A DNA stretch of 30,279 bases from Chromera velia (GCA_018398765.1 JAHBMJ010002097.1:144795-175073); one strand, 5' to 3'. Numbered from the stretch's first letter, positions 20,554-30,279 are shown. Made by a program: numbers and translations. The notes: generated by a model not told the origin, from the letters alone.

Positions 20554-22120
20554 CTTTCAATTCGCCTTTCTCCACTGTTATCCACTCTTTTCGGTTTTTC
20601 GTACGAGAACGCGCTGCGTTGTTGTTTTCTTTCCCTCTCGTCCCCTTTCCTTCAGGTCTGTGCCGGGCCTTCGAGAGGGCGAACGACGGTGCCTGCAACG
20701 AAGAAGGAGAAAGGAGAAGGGTAAAGGAGTGAAATGAAGATGAGAGAGACGGGCATATGCGTGTCCGTTGTTGGCCTAAAGAAAGTGAGTGGCTGTGCAA
20801 ATGTGCGATCAAACAACTAAACTTGGCGAGGGAAGGTACAGATGCATGCACGCAGACAGCCAGAAGGTCTCTAGGTCGGCCCCTCGTTTGCCAATCCTCT
20901 CGTTTTTTCTCGATTGACCCAAAGGTCACGCACACAGAGGCTCCCGTTTGCAATTCCGATCACACACACGCCAAGTCAGTCGGTCTACATCAATGCAATC
21001 AGGTCAGTCAGGCAGCTACGCCCGCATGCACGCGAGCAGCAAATTAAGCAGCCAGTCAGCACTCTTCACTTCCCCCAGAAAGGTAAGTTGATTCCTGACA
21101 CTATCATTTCGTCTCCCTTCCAACCAGACTTCCTCTCTACATAGATAGATGACAGTCCTACATGCAGGGAGAAATTGGCCACACTTATTTGACTTAGTAG
21201 GTGTGCATGTACATGCGGCCAAAAGGTAGACCGATGTAGTGAGGAATGCATGCTGACTGACAGTCAAAGACTCCTTCCTCGGTCCACTCCGTTGGAGGTC
21301 TCCACTTCTCACACGCACACTCCAAGATGCGATGTTTGGAGCCGGGTAACCGTGCAAGAGGACCCAACAAAAAGAAGTCCCCACAGTATTCACAAGAGTG
21401 AACCCAAAACCTTTTTGCACTCCCTGGAGAGCAGAGAGGCTTTCCACACAAGCGGCTTTGCCGCAAATTCCGAAGAGACGCGCTTCTCTTTCCACAAAGT
21501 GGGAAACCTAGGGGCTACTCAATCTAGCCCTGGCAGTGTGAGATCTTCTTTGATTCGAGCAAGAAACCAGACAGCAGGAACGCATGCAAAAGCTTTCAGT
21601 GTGTGCAGACAGGGAAGTGTCACGGAAAGGAAGGTGTGGGGCACTTTTCTGCTGGAGATGGCTCAAAAAGAAGAAAAACGTTCACACGCGTGTTTGTAAG
21701 TGCCCCGTTACTGCCTAGGCCCCGGCTGAACCATAAAACTGCTGTAGGGGCCACTTTCCGGGGCCTCACTGCATAAGCATGACCCTGGAAACGGCCGTCA
21801 TGCATGCATGCAATCGCGCGGCCGCATACAGTTTTCCAGCTCATGTTTGGCTCGGCCTGTACAATTAATTTGGGGTTCAACTGGAGTTAGACTGCTAGAG
21901 CATACTCGCAGTTCAACAGTTACACCTTTGATCAATCGTCATATAGAGTCGAGCAAATAACTTATCTCCAGCTTTTACCAGCACAGTGTAGCACAGTGAA
22001 GAATCTCTCCTCATTTCCTTAAAATCGTTTTTCAACCTGAAAGGTTGAAATTGATCAGACGAGTACAGACGAGCCGACAGTTACTTACGCTTTTCACGTC
22101 TCTTCGGACACTGGGCCACA
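20554..22120. other. Upstream region of the CobW-type gene and intergenic sequence
   Basis: The first few hundred bases should hold the CobW-type promoter. A GC-rich patch at about 21718-21835 contains GGCCCCGG, GGGGCC and a CATGCATGCATGCA run, like the patch upstream of the receptor gene. Open frames of up to 159 codons exist on both strands here, but none looks like a protein family. Confidence 0.4.
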
Positions 22121-22211
22121 ATGGAAAACCCTGAGCCAGCCGCAAGAGACCCTCTGTCTGAAGAGATCGAGCTTCTGAGGGATTCCCTGAGGTGCTGCGA
22201 GTGGACGAAAA
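22121..22211 (+). CDS. Possible first exon of an unidentified gene (30 aa)
   Basis: ATG in a good context (CCACAATGG) opens a charged helix-like peptide, MENPEPAARDPLSEEIELLR and ten more residues, up to a GTGAGC donor. Read without splicing it stops at 22243 after 40 codons. The composition is GC-rich against an AT-rich downstream sequence, as expected for exon against intron. No partner exon with matching phase was found, so this is a weak call. Confidence 0.3.
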
Positions 22212-22243
22212 GTGAGCCGTACATCTCCATCAAGTCCAACTAG

Positions 22244-23114
22244 TCATTAAGAGCTATCAGCCGTACGCTCTTTTGTCACAGATCGACCCAGCTAAGTTGA
22301 CCTAAGCAGCTTAAGCTTATCTTTAGGCTTATCTATTCAAGCCAATTCTGTTTGAGCTTCTAACCTAGCTTTTGACAGCCTTCTGTACTCTTGAAATATT
22401 ATGGATAATACTCTAGGTAATATACTATTAAAGCTATCATATAGCTACCGTTTGCTTATCGAGCTAGTTACTAAAGACTGGTCACTGGTCCAGAGTACAC
22501 TGAATAATACTAAAATTTAGCGTCAGACTTATATATAGTTACTATAGCGTCAGATTTTTTTTTAACTTAAAAAAAACTTTTTAGTAATGAGTTTACCTCA
22601 GGCTACCTCAGGCTGTGCATCTAGCTACATATGCATAGAAGATTTGTAAACAACTTTTGACTATAATTATTTTTTTTTTACTATTTCGTTAAATACATGA
22701 CACTGCATAGATATGTGATGTCTAACACTTTACTTCTAGTATTGAAACCAACAGGGTTGCTTTTCTGGTCGGTAACAGGTCTAGTCTACCGGCAATTGCC
22801 GATAACCGGTAATGGCCTCAGTCTGTCTTCCTTTTACCGACAAAAAAAATAATAAAAATTAGGGTCTCAAAAAAAAAATTTCGCCTGCAGCGCCAACCTT
22901 CAAAAACATGTTTTTAAGTGTTTATTAGCATTTGAAAAGCCTATTCACACACAAAAAAAAAACAAAAAAAATATTTAAAAAATATAAATTTTTAACTGCT
23001 TCACCCCTATAAGTAGCAAAAAGTTCTAACAGCTCTATGACAGCGTCTGTCTAACAACTACTCTCTTTTTTGACTTTGCTTCATCTCTTACTGTTCTGCT
23101 TCTCTGTATATTAG
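22244..23114. other. AT-rich stretch between two exon-like blocks
   Basis: Mostly A/T with long A and T runs. A GC-richer patch at about 22770-22825 contains ACCGGCAATTGCCGATAACC, with a loosely inverted counterpart at about 23510-23570. It could be intron sequence or an old mobile element. Confidence 0.45.
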
Positions 23115-23187
23115 GCCTTGACCATCGTTAGAGAGCGATCAAAGTCAGAAACGGAAAAAGTCTACTTCTTTCTGAAAAATGAAGAGA
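23115..23187 (+). CDS. Possible internal exon of an unidentified gene (24 aa)
   Basis: A T-rich tract and TATTAG precede an open block reading LTIVRERSKSETEKVYFFLK, then NEEM directly before a GTAAGC donor. The donor and the protein-like block fit an internal exon. It does not join in phase with the block at 22121-22211, so an extra exon or separate origin is needed. Confidence 0.3.
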
Positions 23188-23360
23188 TGGTAAGCCTGCA
23201 GCTCTGTACTTGCGCAGCCCCTGCCCAGTTTGCTGAGCGGGGAGGAGCAAGAAGAACATTGCCTTCTCGAGCTCCCCCCATGGTGCGGCTAGGTCTAGGG
23301 CTGGATACTCTCGGATGGAAAGAGGAAGGGGCGGATGTGGCTGCTACACCACGGCTGTAA

Positions 23361-23899
23361 AAAGAAGCTGGAGCGACCGGTGCCTGAGGGGACCGAACAC
23401 TAGCAGAGGCTGGAGGCTGACCTATAACCTAGGACTTAGGTTATTGAAAAGTGTTAGTGATTGTTAGAATTCTGCCAAGTCTTTGCTAACTGCCAGTAAA
23501 CTCTGCCAGTAATTACCGGTTACCGGTAATGAAGCTTGTCTACCGCCGAAAAAATTGGCAATTCTGGAAACCAATTAAAACCTAGAACTACCTAGAGCTA
23601 AATAATTTTTTATAATTATAAAAATTATACATGAATTACTACTAGATGAAGAAACTTATCAATTAGTGAATCAACTCATAAAGTCAATCGAGGTAGTCAG
23701 ACCATAGTCTTAATTGAATTAAGATAGGTTTCAAGCAAAAAAACAGTGGTAAAATTAAGGAATTAACCATACTTTTTTATTGAATTGTACGATTAATCAA
23801 TCTCACAAACAAAGAAGGCAGTTCAATTGCCGTCTGCTCTCATAGAACCGTCAACGTGTATGATTATGTGCTGGGTGGAAGGATTATCCCTAGGATTAT
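23361..23899. other. AT-rich stretch without a recognised gene
   Basis: It contains the patch TTACCGGTTACCGGTAAT near 23514 and otherwise short A/T-rich sequence. No coding frame supported. Confidence 0.4.
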
Positions 23900-24440
23900 C
23901 CGTAAAGCGTGGCGTTTTTTGGTGATGAAAAGGTCCATAAATCCCTTTACGACCCCTAATAGACCCCCAAAGGAATAATCACGGACTCCCTCAGGAACGT
24001 TGATAAGAATGTTGACGTCCATGAATCCTTTTACTGCCCTTAATAGTCAAGTCAAGTCCGGTCAAGTCAGCACTATATTCAGGCCCCACCCCGCCCCTCC
24101 CCATCCCATCTAAGATCCCCCTAACTCAGCATGCACTCCCACCACTCCCACCAGTCAGTCATGAGATGCGTGCATAGATCATGGAATCAAGGTCACTTCT
24201 TCTTGGATGGAGGCTGCTGTGTGTCTTCCTCGGAGTCCTCCCCTGTTTCATGGGCTCCTAGGATCTGCACTTTCATGTGCTTAAACTCCATCTTTTGGCG
24301 CTGCACTACCATCTTCTACCACTTGATCTGATTTTTAAGCACCGAGGAGAGAGCCTGCTCTCTCTCACAAAGAAGGCGTCCTCCTCCTCACAACGTCCAT
24401 TGCAGACTGTCCTTTATGAAAACCTTCCGCCCTGCCTTTG
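23900..24440 (-). repeat. Diverged copy 1 of a coiled-coil coding module
   Basis: On the minus strand this block reads KMVVQRQKMEFKHMKVQIL and on to EEDTQQPPSKKK and a stop, followed at lower coordinates by NVPEGVRDYSFGGLLGVVKG. The plus-strand segment 24017-24345 aligns with 25141-25445, sharing for example AGTCAGTCATGAGAT, GCATAGATCATGGAAT and CATCTTTTGGCGCTGCACT in the same order with many substitutions. In-frame stops show it is not intact. It resembles the helical C-terminal end of a transposon-encoded DNA-binding protein, but no family is assigned. Confidence 0.5.
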
Positions 24441-24647
24441 CAAGCCTCTCCACCCCTGCATGATGCTCCCGAGTGGACATTCGCTACCACGCGACACTGC
24501 AAGCAAGCAGGGCAGACGTATGAAAGCTAGGGAAGATGTCATTGAGAAGAGAAATTCAATGCAGTCTGACGGCAAGGCTCAGGAAGAAAAAGAAACAAAT
24601 GAACTCCATGTATGCACGTTCCTCACCCTCCGCCTTTCTAACCTTCA

Positions 24648-24668
24648 TACACACACACACACACACAT

Positions 24669-24703
<35 letters not shown>

Positions 24704-24728
24704 TATACACATACACACACACACACAT

Positions 24729-24797
<69 letters not shown>
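24648..24797. repeat. Long compound CA / TA microsatellite
   Basis: About 150 bp of CA units with regular CATA interruptions, ending in about fourteen TA units. It separates two copies of the coiled-coil module. Confidence 0.95.
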
Positions 24798-24799
<2 letters not shown>

Positions 24800-24904
24800 G
24801 GAGAAAGAACGAGCACAGGAGAAGACGAAACAACGAAAAAGCGTAGATCAGAGACTCGACAGAGAGGAGACCACAAGCATGGAGAATAGGAGAGGCCTGG
24901 TGTC

Positions 24905-25529
24905 TGTTTGAGTCAGACCTGGTTCTCAAGCACGCGAAAGGTTGCCTTGTTTTCCTTCCTGATATCTATAAATCCTTTCACTGCCTCTAATAGACCCCCG
25001 AAAGGATCAAGACGGATCATTCCCTCAGGAATGAAAATGTCCATACATCAATCGCTATACTTCTAATCCCCTAATACTTCCAATCTCCTAATAGACCCCC
25101 GAAAGGATCAAAACAGCTAGATTCCTTTAGGAATGAAGATATCCATAAATCAGTCCCTTTACTGCTCTATCCTGCCCTTCTCCATCCCATCACATCCCAG
25201 ATCCCTTCAACCCAGCAATGATGCATACACGTGTACTCGATCCCACCAAGTCCAGTCAGTCAGTCATGAGATTGATGCATAGATCATGGAATTAAGGTCG
25301 CTGCCTCTTGAGTAGAGGCTGCTAACAGTGTATGTCCTCCCTCTCCCCCTCCCCCTCCAGAATCTGCGCCTTTATGCGCTCCAACTCCATCTCTTGGCGC
25401 TGCACTGCCATCTTCTGCTACTTGACTTGTTCTTCAAGCACGTAGAGGGTCGCGGTGGCACCTTGTTTCCCTCTAACTGCTTTCCAAAAACTGGGCTACA
25501 ACGGCTTCGGAAACGCTTCTCTGACTTAA
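24905..25529 (-). repeat. Diverged copies 2 and 3 of the coiled-coil coding module
   Basis: Minus strand 25529-25320 reads VLEEQVK, a stop, then QKMAVQRQEMELERIKAQIL, the counterpart of copy 1. Minus strand 25041-24913 is fully open (43 codons with stop) and reads DIFIPEGMIRLDPFGGLLEA and on to RVLENQV. A decayed version of the same IPEG/FGGLL piece lies near 25150-25060. The module therefore occurs at least three times in one orientation with different degrees of decay. Confidence 0.5.
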
Positions 25530-25546
25530 TAGGGATTTAATTTTCC

Positions 25547-27277
25547 CTATCGGGACTTCTTAAACGCCTTAAGCCCCTTCTTGAAGTCCCTCTCGTCAAA
25601 CCAGACCGTGAACGCAAGGTCAGGCTGCTTGCCCACAGTGTAGTGGGCAGGATCGATATCCAGTGCGCCGATCATTGTTTCTAAGAGGGAGGGGGGAGGA
25701 GGGGGTCGCTCTAGAAATTAAGACGGAGCCGAAGCTGAAAGTAAAAGAAAAAGGGGGACCATCAGAAGCTTGGGGGGGGGACAGAAGGGTCGAGGGTCTT
25801 TTGCTGCTTCCACTTATTGAGGGGAAGAGCATATCTAATCACGACGCTAAGAGAAATCTTCGGCTCTTCGATTTTCCTACTGACATGAATGGAGAGGAAC
25901 TGGATAATACGATTGATCACCTTTGTGTACGGCGCACCGCACATTCCCAGGCTATCTGCAAGGGGGAATTGGAAGCAGGACAGCGAGTGATCAGAGAGGG
26001 GCCTACCTAACTTAGTCTTCTAATAGAAAGAACCCCAATACTCTTTTGTCAACTGGAAGCTTCCCCCAAAGCATGCATCTGCCGTATGGATTTCTGTCCT
26101 TTGCTGCATGTAGAGTGCCTCCTCCTTTTTTGCAACCCCCCTCTCCTCCCATGTGTAAGTCTGTAGGGACAGACCAAAGGCGGCTTTGAGCAAATTGAGG
26201 AGGTCCGTAATGTCAATTGCAGACATGTTCAGACCTATTTCTTCCTCCTCTGTCATACTTTCTGTTGTAAAAACTTCTAGCATAAAAAAAGTCTTAGGCT
26301 TAGAGAGAACCTCCCGAATGTCTTCTGGATGTCCCCTTCTCAGATATACCCACATCCGAACCAGCTCTGTCTGGGATAGGATGGGGTCGTTGGAGTAAAT
26401 GCCTTGTGGAGACACTTGCGGCTTTGTCCACCTTCACATAAACCTTAAGGGAAGTATGGTATGTATTCAAGGGGAAGAGATTCCACTCCCCCCACAAACC
26501 AATGTGATTTCGCCCCCCTCCCCCGGCCCGCAGCATATGGAATGTAAAACGTATCCCTTGGTACGTCTTGAACTGCCCTAACCTAAGTTTCCGTACCGAA
26601 TGGCTAACCTATGCCATCTCCGACACACCATTAGCAAATCCTTCCTCCCTTTGTCCTGATGAGGACACTGTTCCCATCGCACTGACTCCCCGAGCTCCAA
26701 ATCCCCCCTCGAAGAACGTGCCTCCCATAGTGACTTTCCCGAAGAACTCTGACTTTGTCACTCTGATGGCCGCACTGAGTCTCCATCACAACAGGCATTG
26801 ACCAATCCCCCCAGCGGATAGAAAGATATTCGCCCCTCTTCGGGGCTTCAAGTTGCAAGCGACCGAAAAAGGCGTCTGTCTCCGGAGTACACCGAAAACT
26901 CAGTCCTCTTGCTCCCTTTGCTCCGCATAAACCACAAAACTTAAAGAAGATTTTTTATCAACGGTCTTACCCACCTTTGTGAAAGATTCAGGGGGAAACA
27001 AGAAGCAGTCCTTTAATTCCCAGCGGCACTTTCACGTTGAAACTTCCGTACAAATGCCTGGGTGCGATCTTCGAGTTGGTTGACTGCTTGCCTAGCTTCC
27101 CTCCTCTCTTCTTTCGCCTCCTTGATCATTCAGTGAGGCACTTTCCTGTTGACGCGTTTCATCCTTACCTCTCCTGATTAAATTTTTATATATGACGGCT
27201 TCCTCCATGGAGCCGATCACCCCACGGAGGGCCTCAACAAAGGGCCCCCCAAACAAAAGGAATGCTTTCAATTCTGG
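25547..27277 (-). pseudogene. Decayed minus-strand coding island (mobile-element- or virus-like, unidentified)
   Basis: Four stretches read as protein on the minus strand. 27277-27169 encodes PELKAFLLFGGPFVEALRGV and on to a GTAAGG donor. 27126-27013 encodes a charged helix (QAVNQLEDRTQAFVRKF) ending in TAA. From 27016 one frame reads for about 600 nt through three in-frame stops (TGA 26902-26900, TGA 26788-26786, TAG 26611-26609), then shifts by one base near 26415 and continues open to a TAG at 26022-26020 (GIYSNDPILSQTELVRMWVY; LLNLLKAAFGLSLQTYTWEE). A last piece, 25675-25547, encodes 42 aa ending VWFDERDFKKGLKAFKKSR. I do not recognise a family. The stops and shift point to a pseudogene or dead element. 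The order of short coiled-coil and longer reading frames is element-like, but that is inference. The middle part (25690-26010) is also open on the plus strand, so its coding strand is ambiguous. Confidence 0.4.
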
Positions 27278-27833
27278 TTAAGAGGGGCTTTGTCCAGAGG
27301 CCTCTCTCATTCCGTTGCAGCGGCGGCAGCAGCGCATCATCAGTGTTTTCCCTTATACCATAGAGAATGGTACTGGGGTCCGACACTCTAGAAATATAGC
27401 TTATAGGTTTTTGGTGGTTCTAACAATAATTTTACGATCAAAATTTAACTTTTCTAGCTTCACACTTCAGGCATAAATTTTAAAAAGCCTGGAAAGCTTA
27501 AAAACAGTGGATTTTGATAGGTTTAGCATCATTTTTTAAAGGTTCCCTCCCTCTAAAAGTGCCGTCGCCACTCAAAGTTCCAAAGGTTCAGGAACCTCTA
27601 AAATTTACCTCTGGAACCACATGGTTTTTCCTTAGTTCTGCAGAACTTTTGGTTTGATTCAAGCTTCACAAGACATGAAAAAGAGGTGAGACGAAGCCGA
27701 AATTAATAGTAGAATTCGGAATGATCTAGCAAGCTAGCCAGATTCGAATGTTCATCGGTCTCAACTTGATGTCATTCATCATCGACGATGCGATCGAGTG
27801 TCTTTTCTTAGATACACTCAGCAATTAACATAG
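27278..27833. other. AT-rich stretch upstream of the coiled-coil/Cys-rich exons
   Basis: No long frame is open. It may hold introns or the undetected 5' exons of the gene ending at 28897. A possible GTGAGA donor follows ATGAAAAAGAG at about 27675-27686. Confidence 0.3.
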
Positions 27834-28897
27834 GTAAACGGAAGCGTAGTAATTGATTCTGAAGAATTGACGTGTCTTGAAGCTCGTTTTGAGGAAGTAG
27901 AGAAAGAAAAGCGTGAGATAAGAGCAAAAGCTAAGCAAGATGACATCGAAATGGTATGAAACAGATAGATTAGGGAGCTCGGGGTAGCTCAGGTTTACCA
28001 GCAAGTTTGTGAGACATGTGAAATATATTTTGAAACACTCTTTGATGCTTTAGAACCCGTTTTATGCTTGATTATGGCTGGTTCCGTTTGATCCTAGTCG
28101 GTTTTGTATAGAAGTTTTAGAACCCACTTTTGAAGATATTTAAAACTTAATTTAGGGGGTGGAAAGGATGTTTTCATTGATTTTCTTCTAAACTAGCAAA
28201 GCTAATCATGCGGAACAACTCTCATTGTAGTTCTTTTGCCTCCGTGATTGAGGTTTTTGTTATGCATGCCACATCCCCGTATATGAGGGGCGGATCTAGC
28301 CTAGTCTGTCTTTAAAGTAGGGGCAGATTGCTAGGCCTAAGGGGGGGGGGTATAACCTTTAAAAATATTTTTTTATTAATTTATAGTGTCAGACCCTAGA
28401 TTTGAATGGTACGGATTACCAAATCCCTAGCAAATCCTACAATTCTCCTCCAACTTCGATAAACGTTCCGTTTGGAACCTTGGAGCAGTGCGTGATGATT
28501 CTACAATGTTATGGTAACTGCTCTAAGGGGGACTTAAACAGCTGCTGTACAGGGTGTCTGCCCTCTTCAGATAAGAACACCTTTTCAGAGTGCTCCCAGA
28601 GCATGAAGACTGCAGGTAGACGGTCTATTTCTGATGGGATAAAGAGCGAATAACTGTATACTGTTGTAATACAACTTTGCGAGGGAGCTAAAGTCTACGT
28701 GTTTGCCTATATGTGTACTCCTATGTGACAGAGAGAAATATAGACCACTTGCTCAGAAAGTCCGCCTTGCGATGGAGTTGATTCACAAACGTGTCGGACA
28801 AACAGATTGGTCAAACACTGACGTACAATCATGGGGAGGCGGCATGCATAACAAAAACCTCAATCATCAGGGTACAATCATTGTGTTGCGCATGTAA
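27834..28897 (+). CDS. 3' part of an unrecognised gene: coiled-coil exon plus Cys-rich exon plus terminal exon
   Basis: Three exon-like blocks join in frame. Block 27834-27953 (40 codons, after ACATAG, before GTATGA) encodes a charged helix rich in E and K. Block 28387-28615 (76 codons plus one base, after TTTATAG, before GTAGAC) has eight cysteines, including NSCCTGC. Block 28734-28897 ends in TAA and encodes a mixed 53-residue tail ending GTIIVLRM. Phases fit (0, then 1) if the last intron uses the second AG of a CAGAG acceptor. Codons are AT-richer than in the three large genes, which suggests a mobile-element gene or acquired DNA. No start codon or 5' exons were identified. I do not recognise the family. 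The call rests on frame openness, phase agreement and protein-like composition. Confidence 0.42.
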
Positions 28898-29021
28898 CAA
28901 CATATATGAACATATAAAAAAAAAACGGTGGCCCGGGTGAATGCGTGGGCCCTTACAAGACCCCGGCATTCCATCGCAAGGTGCTTGCGTGAGTTAGATT
29001 CGGCGCGTGCACGAAAGTGTC

Positions 29022-29064
29022 GCCTCGGGGGGCAGCTCAGCTCTGCTGAGATCAGCCGAGAGGC
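29022..29064. other. Nested hairpin
   Basis: Outer arms GCCTCGG and CCGAGAGGC enclose a second inverted repeat CTCAGC/GCTGAG. It is GC-rich against an AT-rich neighbour. Role unknown. Confidence 0.5.
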
Positions 29065-29160
29065 CCTGAGATCGCACGCACTCGCATAACGCATTTTTTC
29101 ATTTTGGGGGGGGGGGGATCGGTTCTGTCTCCGTCACGGTGTCGCCCGAGTTCCAAGATG

Positions 29161-29253
29161 TGCCCCTCAAGCAACTCGCACGGAGCCGCGATCGCACACG
29201 CCGGGGCCTTAATTACTTTGCGCATGCGTGCCCCTCAAGTAACTCGCACGGAG
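29161..29253. repeat. 25-bp direct repeat, one mismatch, 68 bp apart
   Basis: TGCCCCTCAAGCAACTCGCA followed by CGGAG at 29161 recurs at 29229 with one change (C to T at the twelfth base). Both copies are followed by GC-rich sequence. Confidence 0.85.
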
Positions 29254-29592
29254 TTGCACATGCATACGACGCGCGCGCGGTCCCGAAAAGCATACTTCGC
29301 TGCCGTGGCCCCCGCCCCATGGCAGCACACAACTTAGACATGCCCAAGCCCCCGATGGTGTGCATCAATTAGCGGACCCCTAAATAGCCCCCCGAGGCAC
29401 TCACCCAACTGGTTGGGTGTATCCCGTTGTTTCAAACTGCATATTATTAATTATATGGCGCATCCAACAAAAAAACTGCTTCGAATGAAACCTGGTTCAA
29501 TGCGATGATAACTGCAGTCGCTTCCTTCGGCCAGACCTATCGTAGCTACCCCCAAAGTTCCAAACGAAAAGCTTTACTGAAAATCCGAGGCG

Positions 29593-30279
29593 ATGCGTGG
29601 ATCATTCTTCTTCGCCTTCTGGCTGGCGGCGGCGGGACCGACATGCTGTGCGCTCAACGGTGGGCTGTCCGACTCTTCTCTTTGCATGAGCTGTTGGCAA
29701 GTTTGTCGTCACGAGGACATGACCACTCGTGACAGCTCGTGAGGTGTTTCATTGTATGATTCGATAATTCCTCCTTTCCCATATATACCTGCAGCCACAG
29801 AGCCCGGCAAGGGGCTTTTCGGCTCTCTCTTCGATACAAAGGTCAGTCAGTTTGTTCCCGTGCGAAGTGATCGAGTGTCTTCACAGTCTCCGTCCGCAGG
29901 CGCGTTCTCCCTTCATCAGAGCTGCGCAAGGAAAGCATCTGCGTTGAAATATGTTTGCAGAAACTGACCGACGTGTTCAAGTTTGACGTCTTCGGAAAGG
30001 ACCCCGACGTGATGAAAACAGGTCTGCAGGTCTATATGCGGAAGCAAGGCGAGCACGACAGAATAAGACACTTTTCTCTCAGTCTGGCTTTCTCACCGCA
30101 CAAGTGGGGTGGTGTGTGGCTTTCTGCCCGCATGGCTGTCTGGCTGGCTGTCTTGCTGTCTGACTGTCTCTCTGCGTCGCTGTCTGGCTGTCTGGTTGTC
30201 TTTGTCTTCTAGAGGCGATGACTTACGTTTTCATTGACTCAGGTGCTGCTGACTCTCTCTCTCCCTCTCTCTCCCCCCC
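29593..30279 (+). CDS. 5' part of a secreted or organelle-targeted protein gene, continuing beyond the window
   Basis: An ATG at 29593 opens a typical signal peptide (MRGSFFFAFWLAAAGPTCCA). Downstream are two small exons with clean borders: 29795-29841 (after CTGCAG, before GTCAGT; TEPGKGLFGSLFDTK) and 29961-30021 (after TTGCAG, before GTCTGC; KLTDVFKFDVFGKDPDVMKT). A further acceptor at 30240-30242 would start an exon running off the right edge. The exon 1 donor is uncertain. A phase-1 GTGGGC after 29655 keeps the frame and leaves about 21 residues, and phase-1 GTCACG and GTGACA sites further on are alternatives. The GTCAGT donor matches the most frequent donor of the receptor gene. No family recognised. 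A signal peptide could mean secretion or, in a complex-plastid alga, the first step of plastid import. Confidence 0.5.

Larger units (their letters stand above)
28898..29592. other. GC-rich patch upstream of the right-edge gene
   Basis: It contains a hairpin at 29022-29064 (GCCTCGG facing CCGAGAGGC, with CTCAGC/GCTGAG inside), a run of twelve G at 29106-29117 and a 25-bp direct repeat at 29161-29185 and 29229-29253. The promoter of the gene starting at 29593 should lie in the last few hundred bases. Confidence 0.45.

Noticed and set aside
21016-21699. Open frames of 149 and 159 codons on opposite strands
   Set aside because: They overlap antisense with no motif, signal peptide or exon-type border. 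Neither can be preferred.
24556-24929. Frames encoding Cys-Val or Thr-His repeats at the long CA/TA tract
   Set aside because: Pure translation of a microsatellite on both strands.
26420-27016. Alternative genetic code (TGA read as Trp) to explain the open frame with two TGA stops
   Set aside because: A TAG stop and a one-base shift also interrupt it, and neighbouring nuclear genes use TGA as a stop (16956-16958). Decay is simpler.
1-30279. tRNA or rRNA genes
   Set aside because: I looked for T-arm-like GTTCRA motifs with flanking stems and for conserved rRNA blocks and saw none convincing. A covariance-model search could still find one.

Overview
This is a nuclear eukaryotic window. Reading frames are broken by GT-AG introns whose phases match on both sides, proteins carry signal peptides, and long non-coding stretches hold CA, TTTC and similar microsatellites. 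The TGCATGCA palindrome recurs throughout. The protein families, the palindrome and the sparse gene spacing suggest a protist alga, possibly a chromerid alveolate such as Chromera. That assignment is an inference from style, not a database match.

Layout. (1) 1-9413, minus: a ten-exon gene (last visible exon 29-201) running off the left edge. It encodes at least 2130 aa of a secretory-pathway membrane protein with a type I periplasmic-binding-like domain, leucine-rich repeats, a cysteine-rich GCC2/GCC3-like region and a multi-pass membrane domain. (2) 10181-13113, plus: head-to-head with gene 1, a four-exon gene for a 660-aa secreted protein made of three about 200-aa six-cysteine repeats. Two of its exons are exactly 600 nt and the last two repeats have been homogenised. 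(3) 13114-16955: gene-poor, with an AT-rich island at about 14370-15060. (4) 16956-20553, minus: a two-exon gene for a 1055-aa CobW/COG0523-type GTPase with a His-rich metal-binding tail and an unusual N-terminal extension (hydrolase-like plus degenerate Nudix-like). (5) 20554-29590: an accessory, mostly AT-rich region with two isolated exon-like pieces, diverged repeats of a coiled-coil coding module, a decayed minus-strand coding island with in-frame stops and a frameshift, and a coherent three-exon cysteine-rich gene end on the plus strand (27834-28897). (6) 29593 to the right edge, plus: the 5' end of a small-exon gene with a signal peptide.

The three large genes look functionally independent: a surface receptor-like protein, a secreted repeat protein and a metal-chaperone-type GTPase. 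The first two share one 767-bp intergenic region and could share regulation. The most unusual material is the receptor architecture, the exon-duplicating repeat gene, the GTPase fusion, and the unrecognised coding remnants between 23.9 and 28.9 kb.
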